Below are positions 10,661 through 21,300 of a DNA stretch of 64,000 bases, piece after piece. Source of the stretch: Primulina eburnea. Taxonomy: Eukaryota > Streptophyta > Magnoliopsida > Lamiales > Gesneriaceae. Each line of letters starts with the position of its first letter. The first letter of the stretch is position 1. The position numbers and the translations under genes were made by a program. The notes beneath the pieces are model-generated. The model was not told where the DNA came from. It saw only the letters and a list, made by a program, of their open reading frames with translations, and did not search any database. The stretch covers positions 186,001 through 250,000 of the forward strand of contig NW_027331395.1 in NCBI RefSeq assembly GCF_022965805.1, given 5' to 3'.

Positions 10661-11910
10661 ACACATGTCTTCCTGTCATTCTGATCCACTGTTATATCTC
10701 ATCTGCAAATAAAATATGCTCCCCCAAAACAATATAAAATATCTCAAATACTGATTTAGAACAATAACAATACCCAGCAGATATAAAGCAACAGTCGAAT
10801 AAAATAATCTGCCCAATCAGAAAAATACATTTCTGAAATTTCTGATATTTCTGAAATTTCTGGTCTTTCTGACATCAGTCTTGTTCTCAGTTACTGATCT
10901 CTGTCTCAACTGTATCAAAATCTATCTGTATACTAACTTCAGATATCGCATATTATGAATACAATTTGTTTCAAGCGGAATTCTTATCTGAATAATTTCT
11001 GTATACAATACTCACAATTCTCCGAATATTCAACAAAATCTTTAAATATTCAGTATAATTTCCAACTACTCGAGTCAATCAACCAGACACTGCAAATATA
11101 TCCATATATCATAGATATAACGAGTATACTTCTTCAGAATATCTCTAAGCATACTGAGACATGCCAAAGAGAAACATTACTCCAATGTAACTCATGTTCA
11201 GTATTCTTCTGTTAATCTTTCAAATCGTTCAATTCGTTCTGTATCATTCTTGATATTCAATATCATTCTGTACTAAATCTAACAGACAAACAATACTAGA
11301 TCGTAATTCAATTCTGAATCTATCTTTCTAATATAAATCAAATCTGAAATCTTATCTGACAACATCAGTCAACTCATACATTATTGACATATCTGTCAAT
11401 GCTAGACTCGATTTCAGTAAATCTACTGAATACATAAGGATACTATCTGTTCCTTTCTGTATTACTCGAGTCATATATCACACAGATATCAAAGGAATTC
11501 TAAATCTAGAATCCTTACTGTGAAATCTCTACTCTTCAGCCATATCTGGTCTGAATCTTATACTTTCCTAACGGGAATCTATAATAGTTCTGTACTTGTT
11601 CAGCATATATATATCAATAATGCGTTCAAATCAGAAACACAAGTACATCATAATCTATTTCTATTTCATTTTCATCTTACTGTAGTATACAATATATACA
11701 GAAATCTCTGATATCAACACTTCCTCAACAAGCAAGGACATCAATACTACAGTACATACAAACCCAACAGCTACAGCATATCTCCATGCAACTCAGTCAA
11801 AGATATTCTTAACAGATGCATTAGTATATATCAATACATATGCAATAGAATCATAAAGACTAGTACCTGTTGTGAATTCTGAATCTGTGGTTTCGAGTGA
11901 ACTCTGTTCC
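10661..11910 (-). pseudogene. Decayed pol relic of D1, 5' part (protease and RT remnants)
   Basis: Directly after the gag stop the minus strand aligns with E protease-RT DNA. At about 11380-11910 the protease region is traceable, but the DTG codons are replaced by a segment containing a stop (TACTAATGCA where E has ACACTGGTGCA). At about 10960-11215 the RT segment that includes the FIDD motif of E is visible as AT-rich degenerate sequence. Stops and indels abound and many are shared with D2. Confidence 0.7.
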
Positions 11911-12729
11911 CTACGATCTTCGGGAACGCTTCTGGGGACAAACTTTAGCAAAGTGTCCCGGCTGTCCACAAATATTGCATCTACCAGTTACTCCCTGGCA
12001 TTGTTCGGTGGAATGTCTTCCTCCGCAACTTCTGCAATACACTCCAGTATAACTTGGACCAGAAACACTAGAGCTAGATGAATCGCTTCCTAGCTTCTTG
12101 AATGGCTTCTTTCGAGCTTTCAGCACATCTTGCTTCCCACTCGTACTGCCGTGATCATATCGAAGAGGAGATTGCTGTGTCTGAAGTGGCTTCACACACA
12201 ACCTTGTCAATTGTCTAATCAGACTCGCCTCAGCTCTCTTCGCTCTACTCAGGATGTCAGCAAAATTGTAAGGTCGCTGCAAATTCATAAATGCAACTAC
12301 CTCTGAGTTCAACCCTCTGATGAACTGATTTACTATAGCTTCATCATTTCCAGCTAAATGAGGAGCAAAATGCAGTAGAGTAGAGAATTTAGCAATATAT
12401 TGGTCAATATTCAGCGGCCATTGGCTCAAATTCTCAAACTCTAATTTCTTGTCCTCTCGGTACGAAGCTGAGAAAAATCTTCGATAGAATTCAGTTCTGA
12501 ATATTTCCCACGACATCACTGTACCTCTCTGTGCCCACATTCTTCTACTGGTAATCCACCAACTCCTGGCGGCTTCTCGTAACTGATAAGGCACCATTTG
12601 AACCCTCTGTTCATCTGTACAGTTAAGTAAGTCGAACAAGATTTTTATATCATCAAACCAGTTCTGACAATCTTCAGATGTCTCGGTACCATTCAGAACC
12701 GGCGGCTGTAATAACTCAAATTCTTTCAT
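11911..12729 (-). CDS. Gag protein of D1 (gag-only element)
   Basis: A 272-codon open frame from the first ATG. A retrotransposon gag domain (WFDDIKILFDLL ... RSWWITSR ... FNPEIF-like core) fills roughly residues 10-170. Two zinc-binding knuckles follow: C-x2-C-x3-H-x4-C about 229-242 and C-x2-C-x4-H-x4-C at 251-264. The frame stops eight residues after the last Cys (CPQKRSRRS). It is homologous to the N-terminal part of the E polyprotein. The family's normal start codon, 27 codons upstream at 12808-12810, is ATA rather than ATG, so translation would have to start inside. The long open frame amid a decayed element suggests past selection on gag. Confidence 0.85.
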   Translation of the reverse strand: MKEFELLQPPVLNGTETSEDCQNWFDDIKILFDLLNCTDEQRVQMVPYQLREAARSWWITSRRMWAQRGTVMSWEIFRTEFYRRFFSASYREDKKLEFENLSQWPLNIDQYIAKFSTLLHFAPHLAGNDEAIVNQFIRGLNSEVVAFMNLQRPYNFADILSRAKRAEASLIRQLTRLCVKPLQTQQSPLRYDHGSTSGKQDVLKARKKPFKKLGSDSSSSSVSGPSYTGVYCRSCGGRHSTEQCQGVTGRCNICGQPGHFAKVCPQKRSRRS

Positions 12730-13091
12730 CTTTTCTTCTAACTGAGTTTCTGATACATCTCTCTGTTCAGACGAAGTACTGCCCTTTTCTGAAATTCTTC
12801 GAGGCGGTATATCTGAATATCAAACAATTCAATACCCAATCTATATAATCTGTCTCAGCCCTCCTCTGATCATATACCTCTGATTCAGACTCGGTTCTGA
12901 TCCAGGCTTGGTAATTACATGCTGTAATCAACTCAGATAAAAACCAACATGTAATAGGGAAATCAGTAAATCATGCTAGCACACACAATGTAGTCAACAT
13001 TGAAATAAATCTCATGCTAGCAATCACATGCAAGGAAGACAATTCAATCTACCCCGCTCATTCTCTACTATCTCAATCTAAAGGATCTATC

Positions 13092-13103
13092 GCTCTGATA
13101 CCA
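13092..13103 (-). other. Primer-binding site, D1
   Basis: TGGTATCAGAGC on the minus strand, preceded by ACAGG after the LTR end. This leader (CCCCACA-ACAGG-TGGTATCAGAGCG) is the same as in element E. Confidence 0.88.
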
Positions 13104-13751
13104 CCTGTTGTGGGGACCCGGACGCTAATCATCTTCTTAATCATCTTTGGGGGTTTAATTATCAGTTAAGATAAACAGGGTCTAAAAATTTTCTTTTTAA
13201 AATGAAACTGCGGAAGGTAATGGAATCTAACTATTATACATTTCTGTATAAAATACATTTCAGTATTTAAAAGTACCAATATGTACAACATTCTAATCTA
13301 AGGTTCCAGTAATAAAACCATATCTACTACAAGTCCGGAATCACCACGCTAACTCGTCTTCTCTCATCGTCATCTCGACCTTGATCAAGCCCCACCTGTT
13401 GTCATGCACACATACAAAACAAGACAACAGCCGGATACTCCGGTGAGAATAAATCCCAGTATAAAACATGGTAAATATGCATATACACATAATAATTCAT
13501 GAAACATGCTGTCATGAATAAACTAAAACAATAGTAATAGATTTCATCATCTATGAAATCTAATCTAACTAAACAAGCAACTCTAATCAGATAAACATGC
13601 ATACACACAATCTAAATCATGAAACATGCCGTCATGACTGAAAGTAATAACAATAGGTTCCATAGTCTATGAAACCAATTCATCTAAGCATGCTGTTCTA
13701 ATCAAATCATGTCTAGACTTGACTCAACTATTACTCTAGGGATCCCGGGGT

Positions 13752-13917
13752 GAATAAGACGTCACTGGCTGTCACCTACCCAACCACTCGGGGCGACTGT
13801 ACGTCTTATTCCTAGACTTCGGTCCGAGCTGTATCGACGGCTGGCAATAGGAGTAATGGCTACTCCTAAGTTGAGATACACCGAACGTCTAGAAGTCTGA
13901 CAATGGCTGTCAAGACT
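13752..13917 (-). other. Stem-loop cluster in the D1 5' LTR (reference copy)
   Basis: Stem A: 13752-13762 with 13801-13811 (11 perfect pairs). Stem B: 13812-13823 with 13880-13892 (12 pairs, one bulge). Stem C inside B: 13849-13855 with 13861-13867, loop ATGGC. Stem D: 13894-13902 with 13908-13917, loop ATGGC. Lying after the TA tract and before the primer site, it should be in the 5' leader RNA. Confidence 0.68.
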
Positions 13918-14824
13918 TTCCTATCTTAAATGCAATGAATAACAATCTGTAAACAAAGCATAATCATATTCATAACTTAATATCACAATTATCTTACATG
14001 CTTGAGTACAATTCTATAATCAAAGCATAATCAGGTAACAATATAAACAATAATCTAGTATGTGATTTTATTGGGAAACTCAAATTAATCTAATTTGAGT
14101 TATACTTCCCGAATATCACATGAATTATACCTTTGTCGTCCCGGTCTGACGATGACGAAGACCTGTATTCAAATCTGTCCATCTCGAATCTGAAATGACA
14201 ATATTGAATACGCTGTATCAGTGAATAACTCAATACACAACCTGTTCTGATCAATACTCAATTCAGTACATAATCTGACCAATATCTGAACAAGGCACAA
14301 TCTAATTCACTACTGAATCTGATCAATACAAAATCTGATTAATCTAAATAAACTGATGTTTCGACGGCATAACAATACAGTCTTGATATCCCGTCAATCT
14401 CCACATCACAAATATAATATCAGAATCTATAATCAATACCAGTACAATTCATAATCTGAATATCTGTACACATAAGATTAGTCATAACACAACTCTGATA
14501 GTAATCTCAATCAATTCAACTCTGAAAGTCATAACAATTGCATAACCAGTCTATTCTTTAATCTGACTTCACTTATACACTGTCTAGTGTAGTAGAAACA
14601 TCATATCTGATTCATATTCAATTCTGACAATATCGTAAATTCAAATCATGTCTAAACGTAACAAAACTTACGTCCAGTTGTAGCCTGCGTTGATAGGAAC
14701 ACAGTACTGAAGTCGGATTCAAAATCAGACGGACGGATTTCTCACAAAAGGCGTAAGGATTTTCAACCCTATTCCGGAACCTTTCTCGAATCCTTCGTTC
14801 TTCTTTCTGAAGAAATCTAGAAGT

Positions 14825-14872
<48 letters not shown>

Positions 14873-14918
14873 GATGCATGCAAGAAGGCAAGTGGCGAAA
14901 TCTCGTTTTGCATGATTC

Positions 14919-15095
14919 GCGCTCGAGCGGTCAATCTTTACAGCTCGAGCGCGGAGCCTTCTGTCCAAGCCTCGGCGATTACACACTGGCGCTCGAGCGG
15001 TAACTTTCTGCCGCTCGAGCGCCAGACATTCTGTCCGAACAATACTTTGCGATGCATTGGCGCTCGGGCGGTGCTTTTCTACCGCTCGAGCGCCG
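14919..15095 (-). promoter_or_regulatory. GCGCTCGAGCGG inverted-pair cassette and TA tract, D1 5' LTR
   Basis: Three inverted pairs as in the 3' LTR; one half-site is mutated (ACAGCTCGAGCGC near 14940). The adjoining TA tract at about 14829-14863 is longer than that of the 3' LTR (about 6890-6910), showing microsatellite drift since insertion. Confidence 0.6.
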
Positions 15096-15230
15096 AGGGT
15101 TCTGGCCAAATCCTTGGCTACTTATGCAACGACGCTCGGTCTCGGCATAACGGTTCATTTGAGTTCTTACAACCTTAATCATGCTAATTAATCAACGTCT
15201 GATTATAATAATTAAATCTCGGGCATTACA

Positions 15231-16628
15231 TCATGCAACCTAGCGACTTCTCTAAATAACAAATCCGCAATGTTTGAAGCGTCTTTGGTTTTATGACAAG
15301 CTATAAAATGTGCCATCTTAGAGAATCTATCCACAACAACAAACATAGAATCCCTCACCATCTTATTCCTAGGCAAACAAAAAATAAATGCCATAGAAAT
15401 GTCAATCCAAGTTCTTTTTAAGAATAGCACGCAAAAGTGTTCCCAAAGTTCTATTGACAACTTCAGTTTGTCCATTCGTTTGAGGATGACAAGTAGCAGT
15501 AAACAACAATTTTGTGCCAAGTTTAGCCCAAAAAGTATTCCAAAAGTAACTCAATAATTTAACATCGCGACCAGAAACAATAGTCCTAGGCATGCCATGC
15601 AACCTAGCTACTTCTCTAAAGAACAAATCCGCAATGTTTGAAGCATCATCGGTTTTATGACAAGCTATAAAATGTGCCATCTTAGAGAATTTATCCACAA
15701 CAACGAAAATAGAATCCCTCCCTTTCTTAGTCCTAGGCAAACCCAAAATAAAGTCCATAGAAATGTCAATCCAAGTTCTTTTTAAGAATAGCACGCAAAA
15801 GTGTTCCCAAAGTTCTATTGACAACTTCAGTTTGTCCATCCGTTTGAGGATGAAAAGTAGTAGAAAACAACAATTTTGTGCCAAGTTTAGCCCAGAAAGT
15901 CTTCCAAAATTAACTCAATAATTTAACACCGCGACCAGAAACAATAGTCCTAGGCATGCCATGCAACCTAGCGACTTCTCTAAAGAACAAATCCGCAATG
16001 TTTGAAGCATCATCGGTTTTATGACAAGCTATAAAATGTGCCATTTTAGAGAATCTATCCACAACAATGAAAATAGAATTTCTCCCTTTCTTAGTCCTAG
16101 GCAACCCCAAAATAAAGTCCATAGAAATGTCAATCCAAGTTCTTTTTAAGAATAGCACGCAAAAGTGTTCTCAAAGTTCTATTGACAATTTCGGTTTGTC
16201 CATCCGTTTGAGGATGACAAGTAGTATAAAACAACAATTTGTGCCAAGTTTAGCCCATAAAGTATTCCAAAAGTAACTCAAGAATTTAACATCGAACCAG
16301 AAAAAATAGTCCTAGGCATGCCACGCAACCTAGCGACTTCTTTAAAGAACAAATCCGCAATGTTTGAAGCATCATCGATTTTATGACAAGCTATAAAATG
16401 TGCCATCTTAGAGAATCTATCCACAACAACAAAAATAGAATCCCTCCCCTTCTTAGTCCTAGACAACCCAAAATAAAGTCCATAGAAATGTCAATCCAAG
16501 TTCTTTTTAATAATAGAACGCAAAAGTGTTCCCAAAGTTGTATTGACAACTTCAGTTTGTCCATCCGTTTGAGGATGACAAGTAGTAGAAAACAACAATT
16601 TTGTGACAAGTTTAGCCCAGAAAATCTT
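15231..16628 (-). repeat. Integrase-derived satellite array, segment 2
   Basis: About 3.8 monomers, reference motif at 15561, 15925 and 16288. This segment is nearly the same as 26313-27710 over its whole length (constant offset of about 11082), so whole blocks of several monomers have been copied. It is cut at 16628 by T2. Confidence 0.93.
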
Positions 16629-16830
16629 TGTAATAGCCGAGCCCGGTGTACGGTACGGTTTAAGCTTTATTGTGTTAATTGGGTTATGTGATTAGATGAT
16701 TATAGTTGTGTTTTGGGCTATAGTATTATTGGTTATTATTTATTTGAGGTGTTAGTTGGTGTTGATTGTTCGTTTCAGCGTTTCGAATCGATTTTTAGTT
16801 GTTTTGTTACTGTTCATTGCCGTGAGTAGA

Positions 16831-17057
16831 GTGCACCCGCGCTCTTAGATGAGTGCCCCCGCGGTGTACTATTCATGATTTTGGTTTTGGAGGGCCGTGG
16901 CATCACCGCACCCGCGGCAGTGCAAGGACCGCACCCGCGGTGAGACCGCACCCACGGTAATTGTAGCACCGCACCCGCGGTGTTCGTGCATGGGATTTAT
17001 TTTGGTTGCCGTGAGCTTAGCGCACCCGCGGTGCTTGTGTGACCGCACCCGCGGTGT
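16831..17057 (+). promoter_or_regulatory. GC-rich dyad cassette, T2 5' LTR
   Basis: Eight copies or near copies of ACCGCACCCGCGGTG. One is mutated (CACCCACGG near 16951) relative to the 3' LTR. They lie upstream of the presumed transcription start. Confidence 0.6.
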
Positions 17058-17251
17058 AAGTATGGGCGAGTTTTTAAGTGACTTTTTGGGAGTTGTTGGC
17101 CATACCTACCTTATCTTCTTTCCTCCATTTCCGATTTTCTCTCTTTTGGCAAGGGTTTTCATCCATTTCAATTGCTTCCCACCTTTGATTCTTGGCTTTG
17201 TTTCGATTTCCGACTTGAGATCATCGTTCTCCGTGGTATAAGGAAGCTTAG

Positions 17252-17392
17252 GTAAGTTTTTGGTGCGATTCTAATGAGGTTTCGAGTTAAGGGTTATTTT
17301 GGATTTGATGTTTTGATGGTTCTATGGATTATTTAGCATGGACTCTTGGATTTAGTCTTGATATTGGTGTTATTTATGGATTATTGTTGTAG
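17252..17392 (+). other. Possible intron in the T2 leader
   Basis: CTTAG|GTAAGTTTTT donor and TTATTGTTGTAG|GTGG acceptor, 141 nt apart, AT-rich between. Donor and acceptor are kept in the other T LTRs here. Splicing is inferred only. Confidence 0.4.
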
Positions 17393-18255
17393 GTGGTGTA
17401 CCAAGAGTATAGTTGGAGGTGTTCTATTGGTTTGTAAGTGGAATTTCATCCCTTGTGCTCACATGATATTATATGTATTGTGTTTTAAAGGTTTCAAAGC
17501 GTTATTCCCTTCCATTGATCCATTGCTATGTATTCGTTTCATTGATTATCTATTGGAGGCATTGTATGTCTCACCATTGTTATAAAGGGAATACAAGAGA
17601 TAGTATGAGATTGCGAAACGACGGCCTTAAATGCTATTGAGAATTCAAATGTTTTATTGGATTGATAATTATATAGCAAGAGAATTGCATGCAATTAGAT
17701 GATCATCGACCATAGGCTTTTATCCCCTCACAGTTATCGATTTATATCGATGGGATATTGGCAACCACAGTCACAGATACTATTGATATCAATCCAACCA
17801 TAGAAAAGAGAAATACCATCGTTTTGCTATCTATTGCCATTGCTATTGCTACAGTTATTGCTACATTATTCATGATTCAGAGTCGATGGTATTTATGATT
17901 TAAAAGCCATGTTTTACAGTGTATACTATGTATCATTGCTATGTAAGAGTTCCACTTGCTGAGATTTATTCTCATTTCAGTTATTTTCATGTGATGCAGA
18001 TAAGAGCGACGGACCGGGACATTGACTGTGGATGGGGGTCATATGCATACGAAGATTGGAAGGATGATTATTTTGTACCATTTTGTAACATGATCACACT
18101 AATGATATTTTGTATTTTGTTATGTCATTGGAATGATCATGTTGTTATTTTGTAAACACTTTTATAAAATGTATTTTGAAACTCCTTCCATGTTTGAAAG
18201 AAAATTTTAAATTCCGCTGTATTTTAATTGTATCGGGTCAGGGTGTCACATTTAG

Positions 18256-18270
18256 TGGTATCAGAACCAG
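18256..18270 (+). other. Primer-binding site, T2
   Basis: TGGTATCAGAACC begins 5 nt after the LTR. It matches initiator tRNA-Met for the first ten bases; the usual GC at positions 11-12 is AC, unlike all other elements in the window. Confidence 0.8.
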
Positions 18271-18383
18271 GTTCTTCGGACCAATGCATATGACTTCGTC
18301 TACTTTCAACTGTCCGGGTATGTTTTCTTGCATCTATCCATTGTTATATATATTGATTGGTGTCTTGTGAGCAATTGTAGAGT

Positions 18384-21300
18384 ATGCCTCCTAAGCGTAA
18401 GGCGGCAGAGGGTGAGGATAGTTCTTCCTCGAGAGTTGTTGACGAGTTCGGCAAGTTGCTTAAGGAGCAGGCTAAGGTGCATAGCGATCAGATTCAGCAG
18501 TTGCTCCGATTGCAAGGAGCAGGACAGGGTCGAGGCCAAGTGAGAGGTCAAGTTGCTCAGGCTGTTGGCACTGATGCCGTCTTTTCTTCTTTTAAGAGAA
18601 TGGATCCACCGGAATTCGCAGGTAGCACCGATCCTCTAGTTGCTGTCGAGTGGGTCAAGGCGCTTGAAGCTATCTTCGATCATCTCCAGTATGAGGACAA
18701 AGACAGGATTAGCTGTTCAGTGTTCATGTTGGTTAAGGCTGCCCGCATTTGGTGGAATGCTACGAAAGTTGGAGTTGATGTTGCGACACTGAAGTGGTCA
18801 GAGTTCACTGACTTGTTCTACGACAAGTATTTCCCCGACGCACTTCGAGCGAGGAAGGTTACGGAGTTCTTGGAGCTTAGACAGGGGAGCTTGGATGTTG
18901 GCCAGTATATTCTGAAGTTCGAGGAGGGTTGCCTATTTGCTCCGTATATTGCTTCGAACGACAAGGTCAAGGGCGCTCATTTCATTCGAGGCCTTAGAGC
19001 GGAGATTCGTCGTGATATCAACATTTCCAAAGCTGTTACTTTCAAGGAGATTGTGTCCAAGGCACTGTTGGCCGAGCAGGACGAGAAGGACATCGCCAGG
19101 GAGAGACAAGAGAGGCACCAGGCCATTGCTCAGAGAGGCCAGGGTTCGAATCAGAGGGGCAGGGATCGTTTCAAGGGCAAGAGCAAGATGGAGCCGAGTT
19201 CTAGACCACCGCCAGTTCCATTTGATCCCGAGAAGCCACTGTGTCCAAAGTGTGGTAAGCATCATCGAGGAGAGTGCAGATTGGGCACTCATACTTGTTT
19301 TCGTTGTGGCGCGGCGGGTCACGTTGCTAGGAATTGCCCGAGGGGAGATAGCCAAGGGAAGGTGCAGGGTCGTATCTTTGCGATGACCAAGGAAGGTATT
19401 AATCGTGATTCTTCATTGATCTCTAGTACTATTTTGATTTCAGGCAGAGTAGCTACTACTTTGATTGATACTGGTGCTACTCATTCTTTTATGTCTGAAT
19501 TATTTTTGAGATCTTTGGGTATAGTTCCTTCTGTTCTTCCCATTCAGCTTAATGTTGTTTTACCTTCGGGGGATGTCTTGTGCCCGACATCAATTGTCTT
19601 TGCGTGCCCTGTTCGTATTGAGGAGCGAGTTGTATTCGCTGATTTGATTGTTATCCCTATGGTTGCCTTCGATGTTATTCTTGGCATGGATTGGCTTTCG
19701 ACTTACCGTGCAGTTATCGATTGGGTTGCTAAGAAGGTGACTTTTGCAGATGATGGCCAGGGAGGAGCGCTCGCCAGCACAGGTACTTCGCTGGTCCTTC
19801 CTTTTATTTCTTGCTTTGAGGCTGAGAGATTGTTGTGTAGAGGTTGCGATGGGTTTCTTGCTTCTATTGTGGATGTTGATAGATTGATTAAGTTGAATGT
19901 AGATGATATTGATGTGGTGAGGGAATTTGCTGATGTGTTTGAGGATGATGTTCCGGGTTTGCCGCCGGATAGAGATGTTGAGTTTGTGATCGATTTAGCT
20001 CCAGGTACGGTTCCTATTTCTAAGGCTCCGTACCGAATGGCCCCTACCGAGATGAAGGAGTTGAAGACTCAGTTGCAGGATCTTTTAGACAAGGGCTTTA
20101 TTCGTCCGAGTTCTTCGCCTTGGGGAGCTCCGGTTCTATTTGTCAAGAAGAAGGATGGTTCTTTGCGACTGTGTATCGACTACAGGGAGCTTAACAAAGT
20201 AACTGTCAAGAACAAGTATCCGTTGCCTCGGATAGATGATTTGTTTGATCAGCTCCATGGTGCTACTGTGTTCTCGAAGATTGATCTTCGGTCTGGCTAC
20301 TATCAGTTGAAGGTTAAGGAGTCTGATATCCCTAAGACAGCTTTCCGGACCAGGTACGGTCACTATGAGTTTCTTGTCATGTCTTTTGGGTTGACCAATG
20401 CCCCTTCAGTCTTCATGGATCTGATGAACCGTGTGTTCAAGCCTTATCTGGATAGCTTCGTTATTGTTTTCATCGACGATATCCTGATCTATTCCAAATC
20501 CAGAGAGCTTCATGCAGAGCATCTCAGAGTGGTGCTTCAGTTGTTGCGAGAGAAGAGGTTGTTTGCCAAGTTGAAGAAGTGTGAGTTTTGGCTAGATCAG
20601 ATTTCTTTTCTAGGTCATGTGGTTTTGAGAGATGGCATTGATGTTGATCCGTTGAAGATAGAGGCGATTCGGAGTTGTCCTATTCCTACCACTGTTTCTG
20701 AGGTACGCAGTTTCCTCGGTTTGGCGGGTTACTATCGTCGTTTCATTTCAGGTTTCTCCAAGATTGCTCTGCCATTGTCCAATCTGACGAGGAAGACTGT
20801 GAAGTTCGAGTGGTCTATCGATTGCCAGAGTGCATTTCAGGAGTTGAAGGACAGATTGACGACAGCTCCTGTTCTTTCTTTGCCCAGTGGTTCAGAGGAT
20901 TTTGTGGTCTATACCGATGCGTCGAAGAGAGGCCTTGGTGCAGTGTTGATGCAGCGAGGTAAGGTTATTGCCTATGCGTCTCGCCAGTTGAAGGATTATG
21001 AGAAGAATTATCCGACGCACGATTTGGAGCTTGCAGCTGTGGTTTTCGCCCTTAAGATTTGGAGACATTATCTGTATGGCGAAAAGTGTGAGATCTTCAC
21101 AGACCACAAGAGTTTGAAGTATCTGTTCTCGCAGAAAGAGCTCAATATGCGACAGAGGAGGTGGTTAGAGCTTGTCAAGGATTACGATGTGACGATCAGT
21201 TATCACCCAGGGAAGGCGAATGTTGTGGCTGATGCTTTGAGCCGCAAGTCGAGTGCTTCATTGAGTTCTTTGATTCAGAGACCATTGTTGATGGATTTGC

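Larger units (their letters stand above)
2968..15230 (-). mobile_element. Family D gag-only LTR retrotransposon, copy D1 (with two nested solo LTRs)
   Basis: It has LTRs at 2968-7277 (3', interrupted) and 13109-15230 (5'), a primer site, an open gag, a decayed pol relic and a polypurine tract, all on the minus strand. Removing the nested solo LTRs at 3609-5802 and 8715-10660 leaves about 8.1 kb. It is inserted in the satellite array. The flanks (ATGCATGGT left, TCATGCAACC right) give only an imperfect duplication around CATG. Gag ends right after the second zinc knuckle at the same codon position as in D2, so gag-only architecture is a family trait. Replication would need pol supplied in trans, plausibly by family E. 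Confidence 0.88.
13109..15230 (-). repeat. 5' LTR of D1 (2122 bp)
   Basis: Ends TGTAATGCCC and CCCCACA on the minus strand. It is uninterrupted and gives the reference for the broken 3' LTR. It contains, in transcription order, the GCGCTCGAGCGG cassette (about 14919-15095), a long TA tract (about 14829-14863), a GTAAGT splice-donor-like site (near 14668), the stem-loop cluster, and the CTGTTGTC/GACAACAG pair near 13400-13436. Confidence 0.93.
16629..18250 (+). repeat. 5' LTR of T2 (1622 bp)
   Basis: TGTAATAGCC...GGTGTCACA. It contains the GC dyad cassette (16831-17057), a possible leader intron (17252-17392) and an ATCGAT hairpin enclosed by TATCCC/GGGATA near 17723-17759. Confidence 0.95.
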
